Shown in pieces: positions 52,980 to 62,075 of a stretch of DNA of 64,000 nucleotides (within the stretch, counting starts at the first letter, position 1; the number at the start of each line of letters is the position of its first letter). Below the pieces are notes generated by a model. That model was not told where the DNA came from, ran no database searches, and saw only the letters and a list, made by a program, of their open reading frames with translations. A program made the position numbers and the translations under genes. Source of the stretch: Dryocola clanedunensis_A (GTDB taxonomy: Bacteria; Pseudomonadota; Gammaproteobacteria; Enterobacterales; Enterobacteriaceae); the NCBI GenBank assembly GCA_038405435.1, contig JBBYHZ010000007.1; one strand, given 5' to 3'.

Positions 52980-53840
52980 ATGAGTCAGGCGCTCAGCAAT
53001 TTATTGGCATTACTCAATCTGGAAAAGATTGAAGAAGGGTTATTTCGCGGCCAGAGCGAGGACTTAGGTTTACGCCAGGTATTTGGCGGACAGGTGGTCG
53101 GCCAGGCGCTGTATGCTGCCAAAGAGACCGTGCCGGCAGAACGGCTGGTACACTCGTTTCACAGCTACTTCCTGCGCCCGGGCGACAGCCAGAAGCCTAT
53201 TATTTATGACGTAGAAACCCTGCGCGACGGCAACAGCTTCAGCGCCCGCCGCGTGGCGGCCGTACAAAACGGCAAGCCAATTTTCTATATGACCGCCTCT
53301 TTCCAGGCGCCCGAACCGGGCTTTGAGCATCAGAAAGCCATGCCGCAGGCCCCTTCGCCTGACGGCCTGAAATCGGAAACGGATATCGCCCGCTCGCTGG
53401 AAAAATTTCTCCCGCCGCAGGTCAAAGAGAAATTCCTCTGCGAGAAACCGCTTGAGATCCGTCCGGTCGAGTTCCACAACCCGCTGAAGGGCCATCAGGC
53501 TGAACCTGCACGTCAGGTCTGGCTGCGCGCTAACGGTAAGATGCCGGACGATTTGCGCGTCCACCAGTATCTGCTGGGCTACGCCTCAGATTTTAATTTC
53601 CTGCCAACCGCGCTTCAGCCCCACGGCATCGGTTTCCTCGAGCCGGGCATGCAGGTTGCCACCATCGACCATTCCATGTGGTTCCACCGCCCGTTTGATA
53701 TGAACGAATGGCTGCTGTACAGCGTGGAAAGCACGTCCGCATCCAGCGCCCGTGGTTTTGTGCGCGGTGAGTTTTATACCCAGGATGGGGTGCTGGTTGC
53801 ATCGACGGTGCAGGAAGGGGTGATGCGTAAACGGAGTTAA
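52980..53840 (+). CDS. tesB: Acyl-CoA thioesterase II
   Basis: TesB hydrolyses medium- to long-chain acyl-CoA in the cytosol. The 286 residues equal E. coli TesB and form a double hotdog fold. The catalytic set is visible as Asp in YASDFNFLP (about 204), Thr/Ser in ESTSASSARGF (about 228) and Gln in STVQEGVMR (about 278). It is divergent from ybaY and convergent with amtB. Confidence 0.97.
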   Translation: MSQALSNLLALLNLEKIEEGLFRGQSEDLGLRQVFGGQVVGQALYAAKETVPAERLVHSFHSYFLRPGDSQKPIIYDVETLRDGNSFSARRVAAVQNGKPIFYMTASFQAPEPGFEHQKAMPQAPSPDGLKSETDIARSLEKFLPPQVKEKFLCEKPLEIRPVEFHNPLKGHQAEPARQVWLRANGKMPDDLRVHQYLLGYASDFNFLPTALQPHGIGFLEPGMQVATIDHSMWFHRPFDMNEWLLYSVESTSASSARGFVRGEFYTQDGVLVASTVQEGVMRKRS

Positions 53841-53846
53841 CAACCT

Positions 53847-53946
53847 GCCGGATGACGCTGCGCTTATCCGACCTGCGATTTCTGAAAGGGAGAGGGAGAA
53901 CGTCAAATCAAGCTCGATCGGTTCCCTCTCCCTTTCAGGGAGAGGG
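53847..53946. repeat. REP unit followed by GGGAGAGGG palindromes
   Basis: GCCGGAT (53847-53853) and ATCCGAC (53866-53872) form a REP. Next, CTGAAAGGGAGAGGGA (53882-53897) pairs perfectly over 16 bp with its complement at 53923-53938. That right arm can also fold with the following GGGAGAGGG (53938-53946). The phrase GGGAGAGGGTTAGGGTGAGGG is a common enterobacterial intergenic motif of the boxC type. It lies between convergent tesB and amtB. Confidence 0.75.
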
Positions 53947-53965
53947 TTAGGGTGAGGGTAAAGAT

Positions 53966-55252
53966 TTATGCGTTATAAGCGTTCTCGCCGTGGCTGTTGA
54001 CGTCCAGACCTTCGCGCTCCTGCTCTTCCGGTACGCGCAGCCCGACGGTCAGATCGGCCACCTTGAAGCCAATGAAGGCAACGACGGCGGACCAGACGAT
54101 GGTCAGACCGATGCTCTCCAGCTGCACCAGTACCTGATGGCCCATGCTCACGCCTTCAGCGTAGCCTACGCCGCCCAAAGTCGTTGAGGCGAAGATGCCG
54201 GTCATGATGCAGCCTACGATGCCGCAGACGCCGTGGACGCCGAACACATCACAAGGGTCATCCACACGCAGCCATTTTTTCAGCAGCGTTACGCCCCACA
54301 GGCCAGCCAGACCCGCTGCGATACCCACAATCAGCGCACCGCCGACGCCGACATAGCCACACGCCGGGGTGATACCAACCAGGCCTGCGATAGCACCGGA
54401 GCAGGCACCCAGCAGAGAAGGTTTACCGCGCAGCGCCCACTCGCCGAACACCCAGCCGAGGACTGCCGCAGCCGTCGCCACAACCGTGTTAACGAACGCC
54501 AGAGCGGCGATTTCGTTAGCCGCGCTTGCGGATCCTGCGTTAAAGCCAAACCAGCCGAAGTAGAGGATCGCGGTGCCGGTAAAGACCATCGGCAGGTTGT
54601 GAGGTTTGAACGCCTCTTTACCGTAGCCCACGCGCTTGCCAACTAGGTAAGCGCCAACAAGACCCGCCACCGCAGCGTTGATGTGAACTACAGTACCGCC
54701 CGCAAAGTCCATCGCGCCGTGGGATGCCAGCAGACCGCCGCCCCACACCATATGCGCAATCGGCACGTAGGAGAGCGTCAGCCAGACCAGCACAAAGATC
54801 AGCACCGCAGAGAACTTAATGCGTTCAGCCAGCGCGCCGACAATCAGCCCGACGGTAATACAGGCAAACGATCCCTGGAACGCGACGTGAATGTACTGAT
54901 AGAACGATCCCATCAGCGCTTTCAGCTCGATATTCTTGAGCATCACCCAGTCTAAGTTACCAAAGAAGCTGCCGCCGGTTCCGAAGGCCAGCGAATAGCC
55001 GTAAACCACCCACAGCACGCAGACCATCGCAAAAGTCACCGTCACCTGCGTCAGCATGGAAAGCACGTTTTTGGAGCGAATCAGGCCGCCGTAAAACAGC
55101 GCCAGCCCCGGTACGGTCATAAACAGCACCAGCGCGGTGCAAATCATCATAAAGGCGTTGTCTGCTTTATCAGCAACGGCCGGAGCGGCGAAAGCCAGGG
55201 ATGGCGCAAGCGCCAGGGCTACGACGCCTAACGCAGAGGCAAATTTCTTCAT
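53966..55252 (-). CDS. amtB: Ammonium transporter
   Basis: AmtB is a trimeric inner-membrane ammonium channel gated by GlnK. The 428 residues equal E. coli AmtB. A signal peptide ends AFA-AP, followed by 11 helices with the family signature DFAGGTVVHINAAVAGLVGAYL. The start at 55252 (MKKFASALG) is the conserved one. It follows glnK by 31 bp in the nitrogen-regulated glnK-amtB operon. Confidence 0.97.
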   Translation of the reverse strand: MKKFASALGVVALALAPSLAFAAPAVADKADNAFMMICTALVLFMTVPGLALFYGGLIRSKNVLSMLTQVTVTFAMVCVLWVVYGYSLAFGTGGSFFGNLDWVMLKNIELKALMGSFYQYIHVAFQGSFACITVGLIVGALAERIKFSAVLIFVLVWLTLSYVPIAHMVWGGGLLASHGAMDFAGGTVVHINAAVAGLVGAYLVGKRVGYGKEAFKPHNLPMVFTGTAILYFGWFGFNAGSASAANEIAALAFVNTVVATAAAVLGWVFGEWALRGKPSLLGACSGAIAGLVGITPACGYVGVGGALIVGIAAGLAGLWGVTLLKKWLRVDDPCDVFGVHGVCGIVGCIMTGIFASTTLGGVGYAEGVSMGHQVLVQLESIGLTIVWSAVVAFIGFKVADLTVGLRVPEEQEREGLDVNSHGENAYNA

Positions 55253-55283
55253 TTTTTCTGTCCCTTTCACGATTGGGGAGGCG

Positions 55284-55622
55284 TTACAGCGCAGCTTCGT
55301 CGGCTTCGCCGGTACGAATACGGATCACGCGTTGCAGCTCGGCAACGAAAATTTTGCCGTCACCGATTTTCCCGGTGTAGGCGGCTTTGCTGATGACATC
55401 GATCACTTCATCGAGCTGGTCATCGGCAATGGCGACATCAATTTTCACTTTTGGCAGGAAGTTAACGCTGTACTCCGCACCGCGGTAAAGCTCGGCATGC
55501 CCCTTCTGACGCCCGAACCCTTTTACTTCGGTTACGGTCAGCCCCTGGATGCCGATTGCAGACAGCGCCTCGCGAACGTCTTCGAGTTTAAATGGTTTGA
55601 TTACCACGGTAACCAGCTTCAT
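55284..55622 (-). CDS. glnK: PII-type nitrogen regulatory protein GlnK
   Basis: GlnK senses 2-oxoglutarate, ATP and uridylylation state and blocks AmtB when nitrogen is sufficient. The 112 residues equal E. coli GlnK. The uridylylation site is the tyrosine in GAEYSVNF at about residue 51, and the PII signature KIGDGKIFV is present. It is first in the operon with amtB. A sigma-54 promoter lies upstream at 55678-55693. Confidence 0.97.
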   Translation of the reverse strand: MKLVTVVIKPFKLEDVREALSAIGIQGLTVTEVKGFGRQKGHAELYRGAEYSVNFLPKVKIDVAIADDQLDEVIDVISKAAYTGKIGDGKIFVAELQRVIRIRTGEADEAAL

Positions 55623-55677
55623 AGATTCCCCTCCAGTCAGACAATGGGTTGATGCTCAGCAGCACTGGAAGAGGTAA

Positions 55678-55693
55678 AGCAAGCCCCGTGCCA
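55678..55693 (-). promoter_or_regulatory. Sigma-54 promoter of glnK-amtB
   Basis: The minus strand reads TGGCACGGGGCTTGCT, a full match to the -24 (TGGCAC) and -12 (TTGC) elements at the correct spacing, 55 bp upstream of the glnK start. Confidence 0.93.
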
Positions 55694-55800
55694 GAAATGA
55701 AATTCGGGCGCGATTCACAGGGCCAGGCAGGCGCTTTGCGGGGTGTTTCTGCGGGCGGGAAGCAGGAGGCGGATTCAGAATGTTCCTGGCAAGAAAAAAC

Positions 55801-55815
55801 GCACCATGCTGGTGC
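55801..55815. promoter_or_regulatory. NtrC (GlnG) enhancer site
   Basis: GCACCATGCTGGTGC matches the NtrC consensus GCAC-N5-TGGTGC fully. It lies about 110 bp upstream of the sigma-54 promoter. A weaker relative, GCGTGATTGTGGTGC, is at 55863-55877. Confidence 0.9.
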
Positions 55816-55878
55816 AGGGCGCGTTTCATTTTTGCACCAGCGGCGATAGCCACTGGATTTATGCGTGATTGTGGTGCA

Positions 55879-57657
55879 TCAGGCGGTAAGCGACTCCTCG
55901 CGGGTAGCCGCCGCCAGCTCTTCTCCGGCAAGCTGGAGCTGATACATCTGCCAGTAGCGCCCTTCCGCCGCCAGAAGTTCGCTGTGGGTGCCCCGCTCCA
56001 CCGCCTGCCCGCGATGCAGAACCAGAATCGTATCCGCGTCGGTAATGGTCGACAGACGGTGGGCAATCACCACAAGCGTAGTGTGCTCGCGGATGGCGGC
56101 TAACGCCTGCTGGATAGCCTGCTCGGTACCGGAGTCGATATTCGCCGTTGCCTCATCGAGAATCAGGATCTGCGGAGCCTCCACCAGCACGCGGGCCATG
56201 GCCAGCAGCTGCTTCTGCCCCACCGAGAGATTGTTGCCCTGCTCCCCCAGACGCGTGTGAATACCGTCAACCATCGTGCGGGCCAGATCCGCAAGCTGCA
56301 CGGTTTCCAGCGCCTGCCATACGGCCTCTTCGCTGATGTCGCGCCCGAGCGTGACGTTAACAAAGAACGAATCCGCCATCACCACCGGATCCTGCTGGAC
56401 CATCGCCACGCCCCGACGAAGCGTGCCGTGGCTCAGCGTATCGAGCGGGCGACCATCCAGACGAATTTCACCGCGTGTCAGCGGGTAATAGCCCATCAGC
56501 AGGTTCGCGAGGGTGCTTTTGCCGCTGCCGGTATGCCCCACCAGCGCCACGAAGCTGCGCGACGGCACGTCCAGATTGATATCCTGAAGCACCAGCCGAT
56601 CGCCACGGTAGGCAAAGGAGACGTTATCCACCTCGATGCGGCCGCTTTGCAGCGGCTGCTCGTCATGACCGTAATCCTGGCGCTTGCCGTCCATCAGCTC
56701 AAACACCCGCTCACCGGCCACCACCGCCTGCTGCAGCATCGACTGCTGGGTAGTCAGTTCGATCAGCGGCTCGTTAAGACGGCCTAAATAGTTGATGAAG
56801 GCGTAAAGCACGCCGACTTCTATAGTGCCCACCGAGGTGAAGCCGAACAGCATCAGCAGCCCGCACAGCACCAGCGCAGAGAACAGGCTCAGCAGCGGCC
56901 TCAGCAGGAAGCCGTCCAGACGCAGGGTCTGCATGCGCGCCAGATAATGCGAGCGGCTCGCCTCCCCCATGCGTTCGCCAAAACGCGCCTGCTGGCGGAA
57001 CTGCTGGATCACGCTCATGCCGTTGATGACTTCGTTGAAGCCGTCGTTGATGTCCGCCAGGTAGCTGCGCACGCGGCGGACAATAGGCGTGCTGTAGCGC
57101 TGGTAAATCACCATCACAATCAGCACTGCCGGGAAGATAGTCACCGCTACCAGCGCCATGCGCCAGTCGAGGCTGAACATCGCCACCAGCATCGCGCCAA
57201 TCAGCGCCGCGCTGCGCAGTACCGTTGCGACAACCGTGACGTAAAGGTCGCGGATCACTTCCGTATCGTTAGTAACGCGTGAAATCAGCTGCCCGACCGG
57301 CTGGGTATCAAACGCGCTCAGCGGCTGGCGCAGCGCCGCGTCCATGACGTCCATCCGCAGCTGCTGCACCACGCCGACCGCGGCCTGGTTAAACAGCAGC
57401 GCCTGCCAGTAGTGCAGGCCCGCAGCGGTAACAGAAAGCAGCAGATAAGCCGTTGCCAGCCCGGCCACCAGCGCAACCGGCAGGCGGTTTTCGGAAACGA
57501 TGTTGTCGATAAAGTAGCTGACCAGAATCGGCCCGGTCACTTCCGCCGCAGCGGCAATCCACAGCATCACCACCGCGCCCGCCAGCGGTTTGCGCCACGG
57601 AGAGCCGTACGCCAGCAGGCGTTTGATGGTCGGCCACTGCTTCGTTAATTTACGCAC
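55879..57657 (-). CDS. mdlB: ABC exporter half-transporter MdlB
   Basis: This is a multidrug-exporter-like half transporter (ABCB type). The 592 residues (E. coli 593) have six N-terminal membrane helices and a C-terminal ATPase with Walker A GHTGSGKST, signature LSVGQKQ, Walker B ILILDEATANID and H-switch VIAHRLS. The start is a GTG at 57657 with AGGAGG just upstream; it overlaps the mdlA stop by 8 bases. A longer upstream reading is a shadow of mdlA. It pairs with MdlA as a heterodimer. Confidence 0.96.
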   Translation of the reverse strand: MRKLTKQWPTIKRLLAYGSPWRKPLAGAVVMLWIAAAAEVTGPILVSYFIDNIVSENRLPVALVAGLATAYLLLSVTAAGLHYWQALLFNQAAVGVVQQLRMDVMDAALRQPLSAFDTQPVGQLISRVTNDTEVIRDLYVTVVATVLRSAALIGAMLVAMFSLDWRMALVAVTIFPAVLIVMVIYQRYSTPIVRRVRSYLADINDGFNEVINGMSVIQQFRQQARFGERMGEASRSHYLARMQTLRLDGFLLRPLLSLFSALVLCGLLMLFGFTSVGTIEVGVLYAFINYLGRLNEPLIELTTQQSMLQQAVVAGERVFELMDGKRQDYGHDEQPLQSGRIEVDNVSFAYRGDRLVLQDINLDVPSRSFVALVGHTGSGKSTLANLLMGYYPLTRGEIRLDGRPLDTLSHGTLRRGVAMVQQDPVVMADSFFVNVTLGRDISEEAVWQALETVQLADLARTMVDGIHTRLGEQGNNLSVGQKQLLAMARVLVEAPQILILDEATANIDSGTEQAIQQALAAIREHTTLVVIAHRLSTITDADTILVLHRGQAVERGTHSELLAAEGRYWQMYQLQLAGEELAAATREESLTA

Positions 57658-59428
57658 GGGCGACCTCCTCATCGTCTGCCTGCACCGGCGCATCGTCCAG
57701 CGCCGCCTCAAGCTGCTGATAACGATACATATCGCGATACCAGCCGGGCTGCGACGCCAGCGCATCGTGGCTGCCGCGCTGGGCGATATGCCCGTGCTGC
57801 ATCACCAGGATCTCGCTCGCTTCGGTCAACGCGGATAAACGGTGCGCGCTGATAATCACGGTGCGGTTCTCGCCCCACTGGCGCAGGTTGTGAAGAATGT
57901 CATGCTCCGTGCGCCCGTCCACCGCCGAAAGCGCATCGTCCAGAATCAGGATTTCCGCATCCAGCAGCAGCGCGCGGGCAATGGAGATACGCTGTTTCTG
58001 CCCGCCGGAGAGCATCACGCCGCGCTCGCCGACTTCGGTTTCGTAACCCTGCGGCAGGCGCAGGATGTCCTCATGAACGCTCGCAAGCCTTGCAACGTGC
58101 TCAATCTCTTCCTGAGTTGCGTTCGGCTTGCCGAGGGCAATATTGCTGGCCACCGTGTCAGAGAAGAGGAACGGCGTCTGGTTCACCACCGCAAGGCGGC
58201 TGCGCCAGGCGTCGAGCTTCATTTGTACGAGGGGAACGTCGTGGAAGCGAATGTCCCCCTGGTCGATATCAAAGTGGCGCTGAATCAGCGACAGGATGGT
58301 GCTTTTACCCGCCCCGGTTGGGCCGCACAGGCCCAGCATGCCGCCCGGCTTAAGGGTAAACGAGACGTTCTCAAGCGTTGGCTTAGCGGTTTGCGGATAG
58401 TGGAACGCACGAATATTAACCTGCACCGTGCCGCGGCCTTCCGGCGCCGGTTTCTCACCGTCCGTCACGGATGGCGCCTCCGCCAGCATGCTGCGGATAC
58501 GGCTGTACGCCGCGCTGCCGCGCTCGACGATATTAAACATCCACGCCAGCGCCAGCATGGGCCAGATCATCAGCCCCAGATACATCACGAAGCTGGTGAG
58601 CTGCCCGAGCGTCAGCGTGCCCTGCATCACCATCCAGCTGCCGCCGCCCACCGCCAGCAGGTTAGCCGTGCCGATGGCGATATAAATCGTCGGATCAAAG
58701 CGGGCGTCCACCCGCGCTACCCGCATGTTCTTCTTGCCCGCATCCTGCGCTTCGGCGGCGAACAGCGCCGACTGCCGGTCTTCCAGGCCAAAAGCTTTGA
58801 TCATGCGGATACTGGTCAGGCTCTCCTGGGTGCGGTCGTTAAGGGTGGAGAAAGCCGCCTGCGCCAGCTTGAAGCGCTGGTGAAGCTGATCGCCGTAGCG
58901 TTTGATGACAATAGCCATCACCGGCATAGGTAATAAAGAAAGTAGGGTCAGCTCCCAGCTGATTTGCGTGGACATCACAATCAGCACCGCGAGGCCCATG
59001 ACCAGAGAATCGACCAGCGTGAGCACGCCCTCGCCCGCCGCGAAGACCACGCGATCGACATCGTTTGTTGCGCGCGCCATTAGATCGCCCGTGCGGTGGC
59101 GCAGGTAAAATTCAGGGTGCTGGCGGCTGAGCTGGCGGTAATAATCCTCGCGCAGTTCCACGGCAAGCTGATAGGATGCCCCGAATAGCAGCACGCGCCA
59201 CACATAGCGCAGCATGTAGACAACGATGGCAATGATAATCATCACCCCAAGCCACATCAGCACCTGCTGACCCGAAAGGCTTTGCGAGGTCACGCCGTCC
59301 ACAATCACCCCTACCAGCTTCGGCGGCACGAGCTGCAGAACTGCAATGATGATAAGCAGGGCCACCGCCCCGAGATAGCGTCGCCACTCCCGGGTGAAGT
59401 ACCAGCTTAATTGAGCAAATAATCGCAC
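57650..59428 (-). CDS. mdlA: ABC exporter half-transporter MdlA
   Basis: This is the partner of MdlB. The 592 residues (E. coli 590) contain six membrane helices and an ATPase with Walker A GPTGAGKST, signature LSGGQKQR and Walker B ILILDDALSAVD; the Asp in place of the catalytic Glu in Walker B is the usual asymmetric-site feature of such heterodimers. The start is GTG at 59428, preceded by AGGA. It probably shares a promoter region with decR upstream. Confidence 0.96.
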   Translation of the reverse strand: MRLFAQLSWYFTREWRRYLGAVALLIIIAVLQLVPPKLVGVIVDGVTSQSLSGQQVLMWLGVMIIIAIVVYMLRYVWRVLLFGASYQLAVELREDYYRQLSRQHPEFYLRHRTGDLMARATNDVDRVVFAAGEGVLTLVDSLVMGLAVLIVMSTQISWELTLLSLLPMPVMAIVIKRYGDQLHQRFKLAQAAFSTLNDRTQESLTSIRMIKAFGLEDRQSALFAAEAQDAGKKNMRVARVDARFDPTIYIAIGTANLLAVGGGSWMVMQGTLTLGQLTSFVMYLGLMIWPMLALAWMFNIVERGSAAYSRIRSMLAEAPSVTDGEKPAPEGRGTVQVNIRAFHYPQTAKPTLENVSFTLKPGGMLGLCGPTGAGKSTILSLIQRHFDIDQGDIRFHDVPLVQMKLDAWRSRLAVVNQTPFLFSDTVASNIALGKPNATQEEIEHVARLASVHEDILRLPQGYETEVGERGVMLSGGQKQRISIARALLLDAEILILDDALSAVDGRTEHDILHNLRQWGENRTVIISAHRLSALTEASEILVMQHGHIAQRGSHDALASQPGWYRDMYRYQQLEAALDDAPVQADDEEVARA

Positions 59429-59483
59429 GCGATATTCCTGATTAACTGGATAATTAACTAATAAGAAGCGCCTTAAAGCAGGG

Positions 59484-59948
59484 TTATACGCTGCTTATCG
59501 GCAAAGCTGTCGTGTATTTTATCTGTTCCATGGCGAAACTCGAAGTCACATCGGTTAAACCGGGGATACCGTTGACCAGCCGCTTGTAAAAGTCGTCGTA
59601 ACGTTTCATGTCCGCCACCTGGACACGCATCAGGTAGTCGTACTCCCCGGCCATGCGCCAGAAGCCAAGCACCTCGGGCATATCAGCTACCACGGCGACA
59701 AACTTGCAGTACCAGTCGCTGCTGTGCTGCTGGGTTTTGATCAGGACGAAAGCGGTCAGGGCAAGGCCGAGCTTTTCGGGATCCAGCAGCGCGACTTTTC
59801 CCCGCACGATGCCGTCGTCCTCGAGTTTTTTCAGGCGCTTCCAGCAGGGCGTGGTGGTCAGATTAACGGCATCCGCCAGCGCCTGCAAAGAGAGGGTGCA
59901 GTCTTCCTGCAGCAAGGATAGCAGCTTACGGTCAATTTTATCTAACAT
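59484..59948 (-). CDS. decR: Lrp/AsnC-family cysteine-detoxification regulator DecR
   Basis: DecR (YbaO) activates cysteine desulfhydration genes in response to cysteine in E. coli. The 154 residues (E. coli 152) have an AsnC-type HTH at about 4-55 (SLQALADAVNLTTTPCWKRLKKLE) and a RAM ligand-binding domain. Here it is divergent from a PLP enzyme of the cysteine synthase fold, across 115 bp. That gene is absent at this place in E. coli K-12, and it is the likely direct target. Confidence 0.94.
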   Translation of the reverse strand: MLDKIDRKLLSLLQEDCTLSLQALADAVNLTTTPCWKRLKKLEDDGIVRGKVALLDPEKLGLALTAFVLIKTQQHSSDWYCKFVAVVADMPEVLGFWRMAGEYDYLMRVQVADMKRYDDFYKRLVNGIPGLTDVTSSFAMEQIKYTTALPISSV

Positions 59949-60063
59949 GGGGGCCTTCAGGAGAAAGGTTTTCTCTAATGAAAGCGCTGAACAGGTTAAA
60001 TGGCAACTTTTTTATCCCGTTTTTGCTTTACGCTAGGCACAAACAGACAAACGGATCCTGACC

Positions 60064-61110
60064 ATGACCAGTAGCTGGGTAAACCACGCCATCAGTGAAA
60101 TTAACGCCGATTATCAGCGCTCGGCGGACACGCATCTCATCCGCCTGACTTTGCCAGCTTTTCCGGGCATTCAGCTGTACCTGAAAGATGAAAGTACTCA
60201 TCCGACGGGCAGCCTTAAGCACCGTCTGGCGCGCTCGCTGTTTCTGTACGGCTTGTGTAACGGCTGGATCAAAGAAGGCACGACCATCATTGAGGCATCC
60301 TCGGGATCGACCGCCGTCTCTGAGGCCTATTTCGCCCGCCTGCTTGGCCTGCCGTTTATCGCCGTCATGCCCGCCTGCACCGCAAAACGTAAAATCGAAC
60401 AGATCGAGTTTTACGGCGGCCGCTGCCACTTTGTGGAGAGCGCCTGCGAAATCTATGCTGCCTCTGAAATGCTGGCCCGCGAGCTGAACGGCCACTATAT
60501 GGATCAGTTCACTTTCGCCGAGCGCGCAACCGACTGGCGCGGCAACAACAATATTGCCGACAGCATTTTCCGCCAGATGGACCATGAGCCGCACCCGGTC
60601 CCGGATTACATTGTCATGAGCGCGGGGACGGGCGGCACCTCCGCGACGATTGGCCGCTACCTTCGCTATCAGGGCCACCCGACAAAACTGCTGGTGGTTG
60701 ACCCGTTAAACTCCGTTTTCCTGGACTACTGGCACCAGCGCGACTGCAGCCTGAGCAGTAAAATCGGCAGCAAAATCGAAGGCATTGGCCGGCCGCGCTG
60801 CGAACCGTCGTTTATTCCGGACGTTATCGATGAAATGATGCGCGTGCCGGACGCAGCCAGCGTCGCTACCATGCAGTGGCTGGAAACGGTTCTGGGCCGC
60901 AAAGTTGGCGCTTCGACCGGGACAAATATGTGGGGCACATTGCACATGGCCGCACGTATGCGCACGGAAGGCCGGACGGGTTCGATTGTGACATTGCTGT
61001 GCGACAGCGGCGAACGCTATCTGGAAACCTATTACAACGAAGAGTGGGTCAAGGCGAACATCGGGGATTTACAGCCGTGGCGCGCTGAGCTACAGAATCT
61101 TATGAAGTAA
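60064..61110 (+). CDS. PLP-dependent cysteine synthase-fold enzyme, probable cysteine desulfhydrase
   Basis: This 348-residue fold-type II PLP enzyme carries the PLP lysine in HPTGSLKHRLA (about residue 52), the substrate loop EASSGSTAVS and the phosphate-binding GTGGTSATIGR. Divergence from decR suggests degradation of L-cysteine to pyruvate, ammonia and sulfide. A cysteine-induced desulfhydrase under a DecR orthologue is known in Pantoea ananatis (CcdA/CcdR), to the best of my recollection. Cysteine or serine beta-replacement activity is the alternative. Confidence 0.82.
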   Translation: MTSSWVNHAISEINADYQRSADTHLIRLTLPAFPGIQLYLKDESTHPTGSLKHRLARSLFLYGLCNGWIKEGTTIIEASSGSTAVSEAYFARLLGLPFIAVMPACTAKRKIEQIEFYGGRCHFVESACEIYAASEMLARELNGHYMDQFTFAERATDWRGNNNIADSIFRQMDHEPHPVPDYIVMSAGTGGTSATIGRYLRYQGHPTKLLVVDPLNSVFLDYWHQRDCSLSSKIGSKIEGIGRPRCEPSFIPDVIDEMMRVPDAASVATMQWLETVLGRKVGASTGTNMWGTLHMAARMRTEGRTGSIVTLLCDSGERYLETYYNEEWVKANIGDLQPWRAELQNLMK

Positions 61111-61137
61111 AAAAAGTGGCCGGGTACTCGCCCGGCC
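61109..61137 (-). terminator. Terminator between cof and the PLP-enzyme gene
   Basis: GGCCGGG (61118-61124) pairs with CCCGGCC (61131-61137). On the minus strand the stem is followed by a run of seven T residues, so it ends cof transcription. The plus strand lacks a T-run. Confidence 0.9.
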
Positions 61138-61152
61138 TGCTGAAATACCTTG

Positions 61153-61974
61153 TCATTCGGGGGAATAAGTCAGGTTTGGTGTATCCAGCCAATGCGTCAA
61201 ATAGTGCGAAACCGCCTGATTACTGCAGTGTCCAATAACCGGCAGATGAGGTAATTCGTTTTTCAGCTGCGCCATCGCGTTGCCCATGACCAGACCCTGT
61301 CCTACTAAAGAGAGCATCTCCCGATCGTTCATCGCGTCGCCAAAAGCCATACATTCCTGTAGCGTCATGCCAAGATGCTCGCTTAGCTTGCCCAGCGCCG
61401 AGCCTTTGTTGCAGCCCACCGGCAGCACTTCCAGACAATCTGTCGCCGAAAAGCAGAGAAACGCTTTGTCGCCTAACGCCTCGCTAAGCTGAATTTTCAG
61501 GCGGCTGAGGTCTTCGTGATCGCCGCAGAAGCAAATCTTAGTGACCTCGTCCATCGACAGGCGCTTGAAGTCGGCGAGCCTGTACCTGAAGCCGCTGTAG
61601 ACATGGGCGTGGAGCAGTTCCGGGATATCGTGTTCCGTCAGCCAGCCGGTGTCGTTGAACACGTGCATGCTGGCTTTTGTATCCCAGGGCTGATGAATGA
61701 CGATCCCGGCGGCGTCCGGCGTCAGATCCTGCCGGTGCAGAAGTTCGCCTTCCATGCTGTGGATGCGCGTTCCGTTGCCGGTAATTAAAAAGGCATCAAG
61801 ATCGATAGAGCCCAGAACGTGGCGCATCTCCAGTACGTGGCGGCCGGTCGCAAAGGCCAGCGTCATCTGCCTTTCGTTACGCAGACGCCTCAGCGTGCGC
61901 AGGGTCTGCTCACCAAGGTGATGGTCCGGCATCAGTAACGTGCCATCCATATCAAATGCCGCCAGACGTGCCAT
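61153..61974 (-). CDS. cof: HAD-family phosphatase Cof (HMP-PP hydrolase)
   Basis: This is a cytosolic HAD IIB phosphatase that acts on HMP-pyrophosphate and other phosphates. The 273 residues (E. coli 272) start MARLAAFDMDGTLL with the nucleophile DxD motif; the later motifs ATGRH, the Lys in VTKICFCGD and GDAMNDREML are intact. I chose ATG 61974 with AGGAG upstream; an in-frame start at 62004 is unsupported. It is divergent from ybaE. Confidence 0.96.
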   Translation of the reverse strand: MARLAAFDMDGTLLMPDHHLGEQTLRTLRRLRNERQMTLAFATGRHVLEMRHVLGSIDLDAFLITGNGTRIHSMEGELLHRQDLTPDAAGIVIHQPWDTKASMHVFNDTGWLTEHDIPELLHAHVYSGFRYRLADFKRLSMDEVTKICFCGDHEDLSRLKIQLSEALGDKAFLCFSATDCLEVLPVGCNKGSALGKLSEHLGMTLQECMAFGDAMNDREMLSLVGQGLVMGNAMAQLKNELPHLPVIGHCSNQAVSHYLTHWLDTPNLTYSPE

Positions 61975-62075
61975 AGAAACTCCTGATACTTGCCTTACAA
62001 ACATGGCTGCCAGTATTGCCTGGCATATACGGAACTAATAGTGAATACTTGATAAAAATTGTTCCGGGTTTAACG

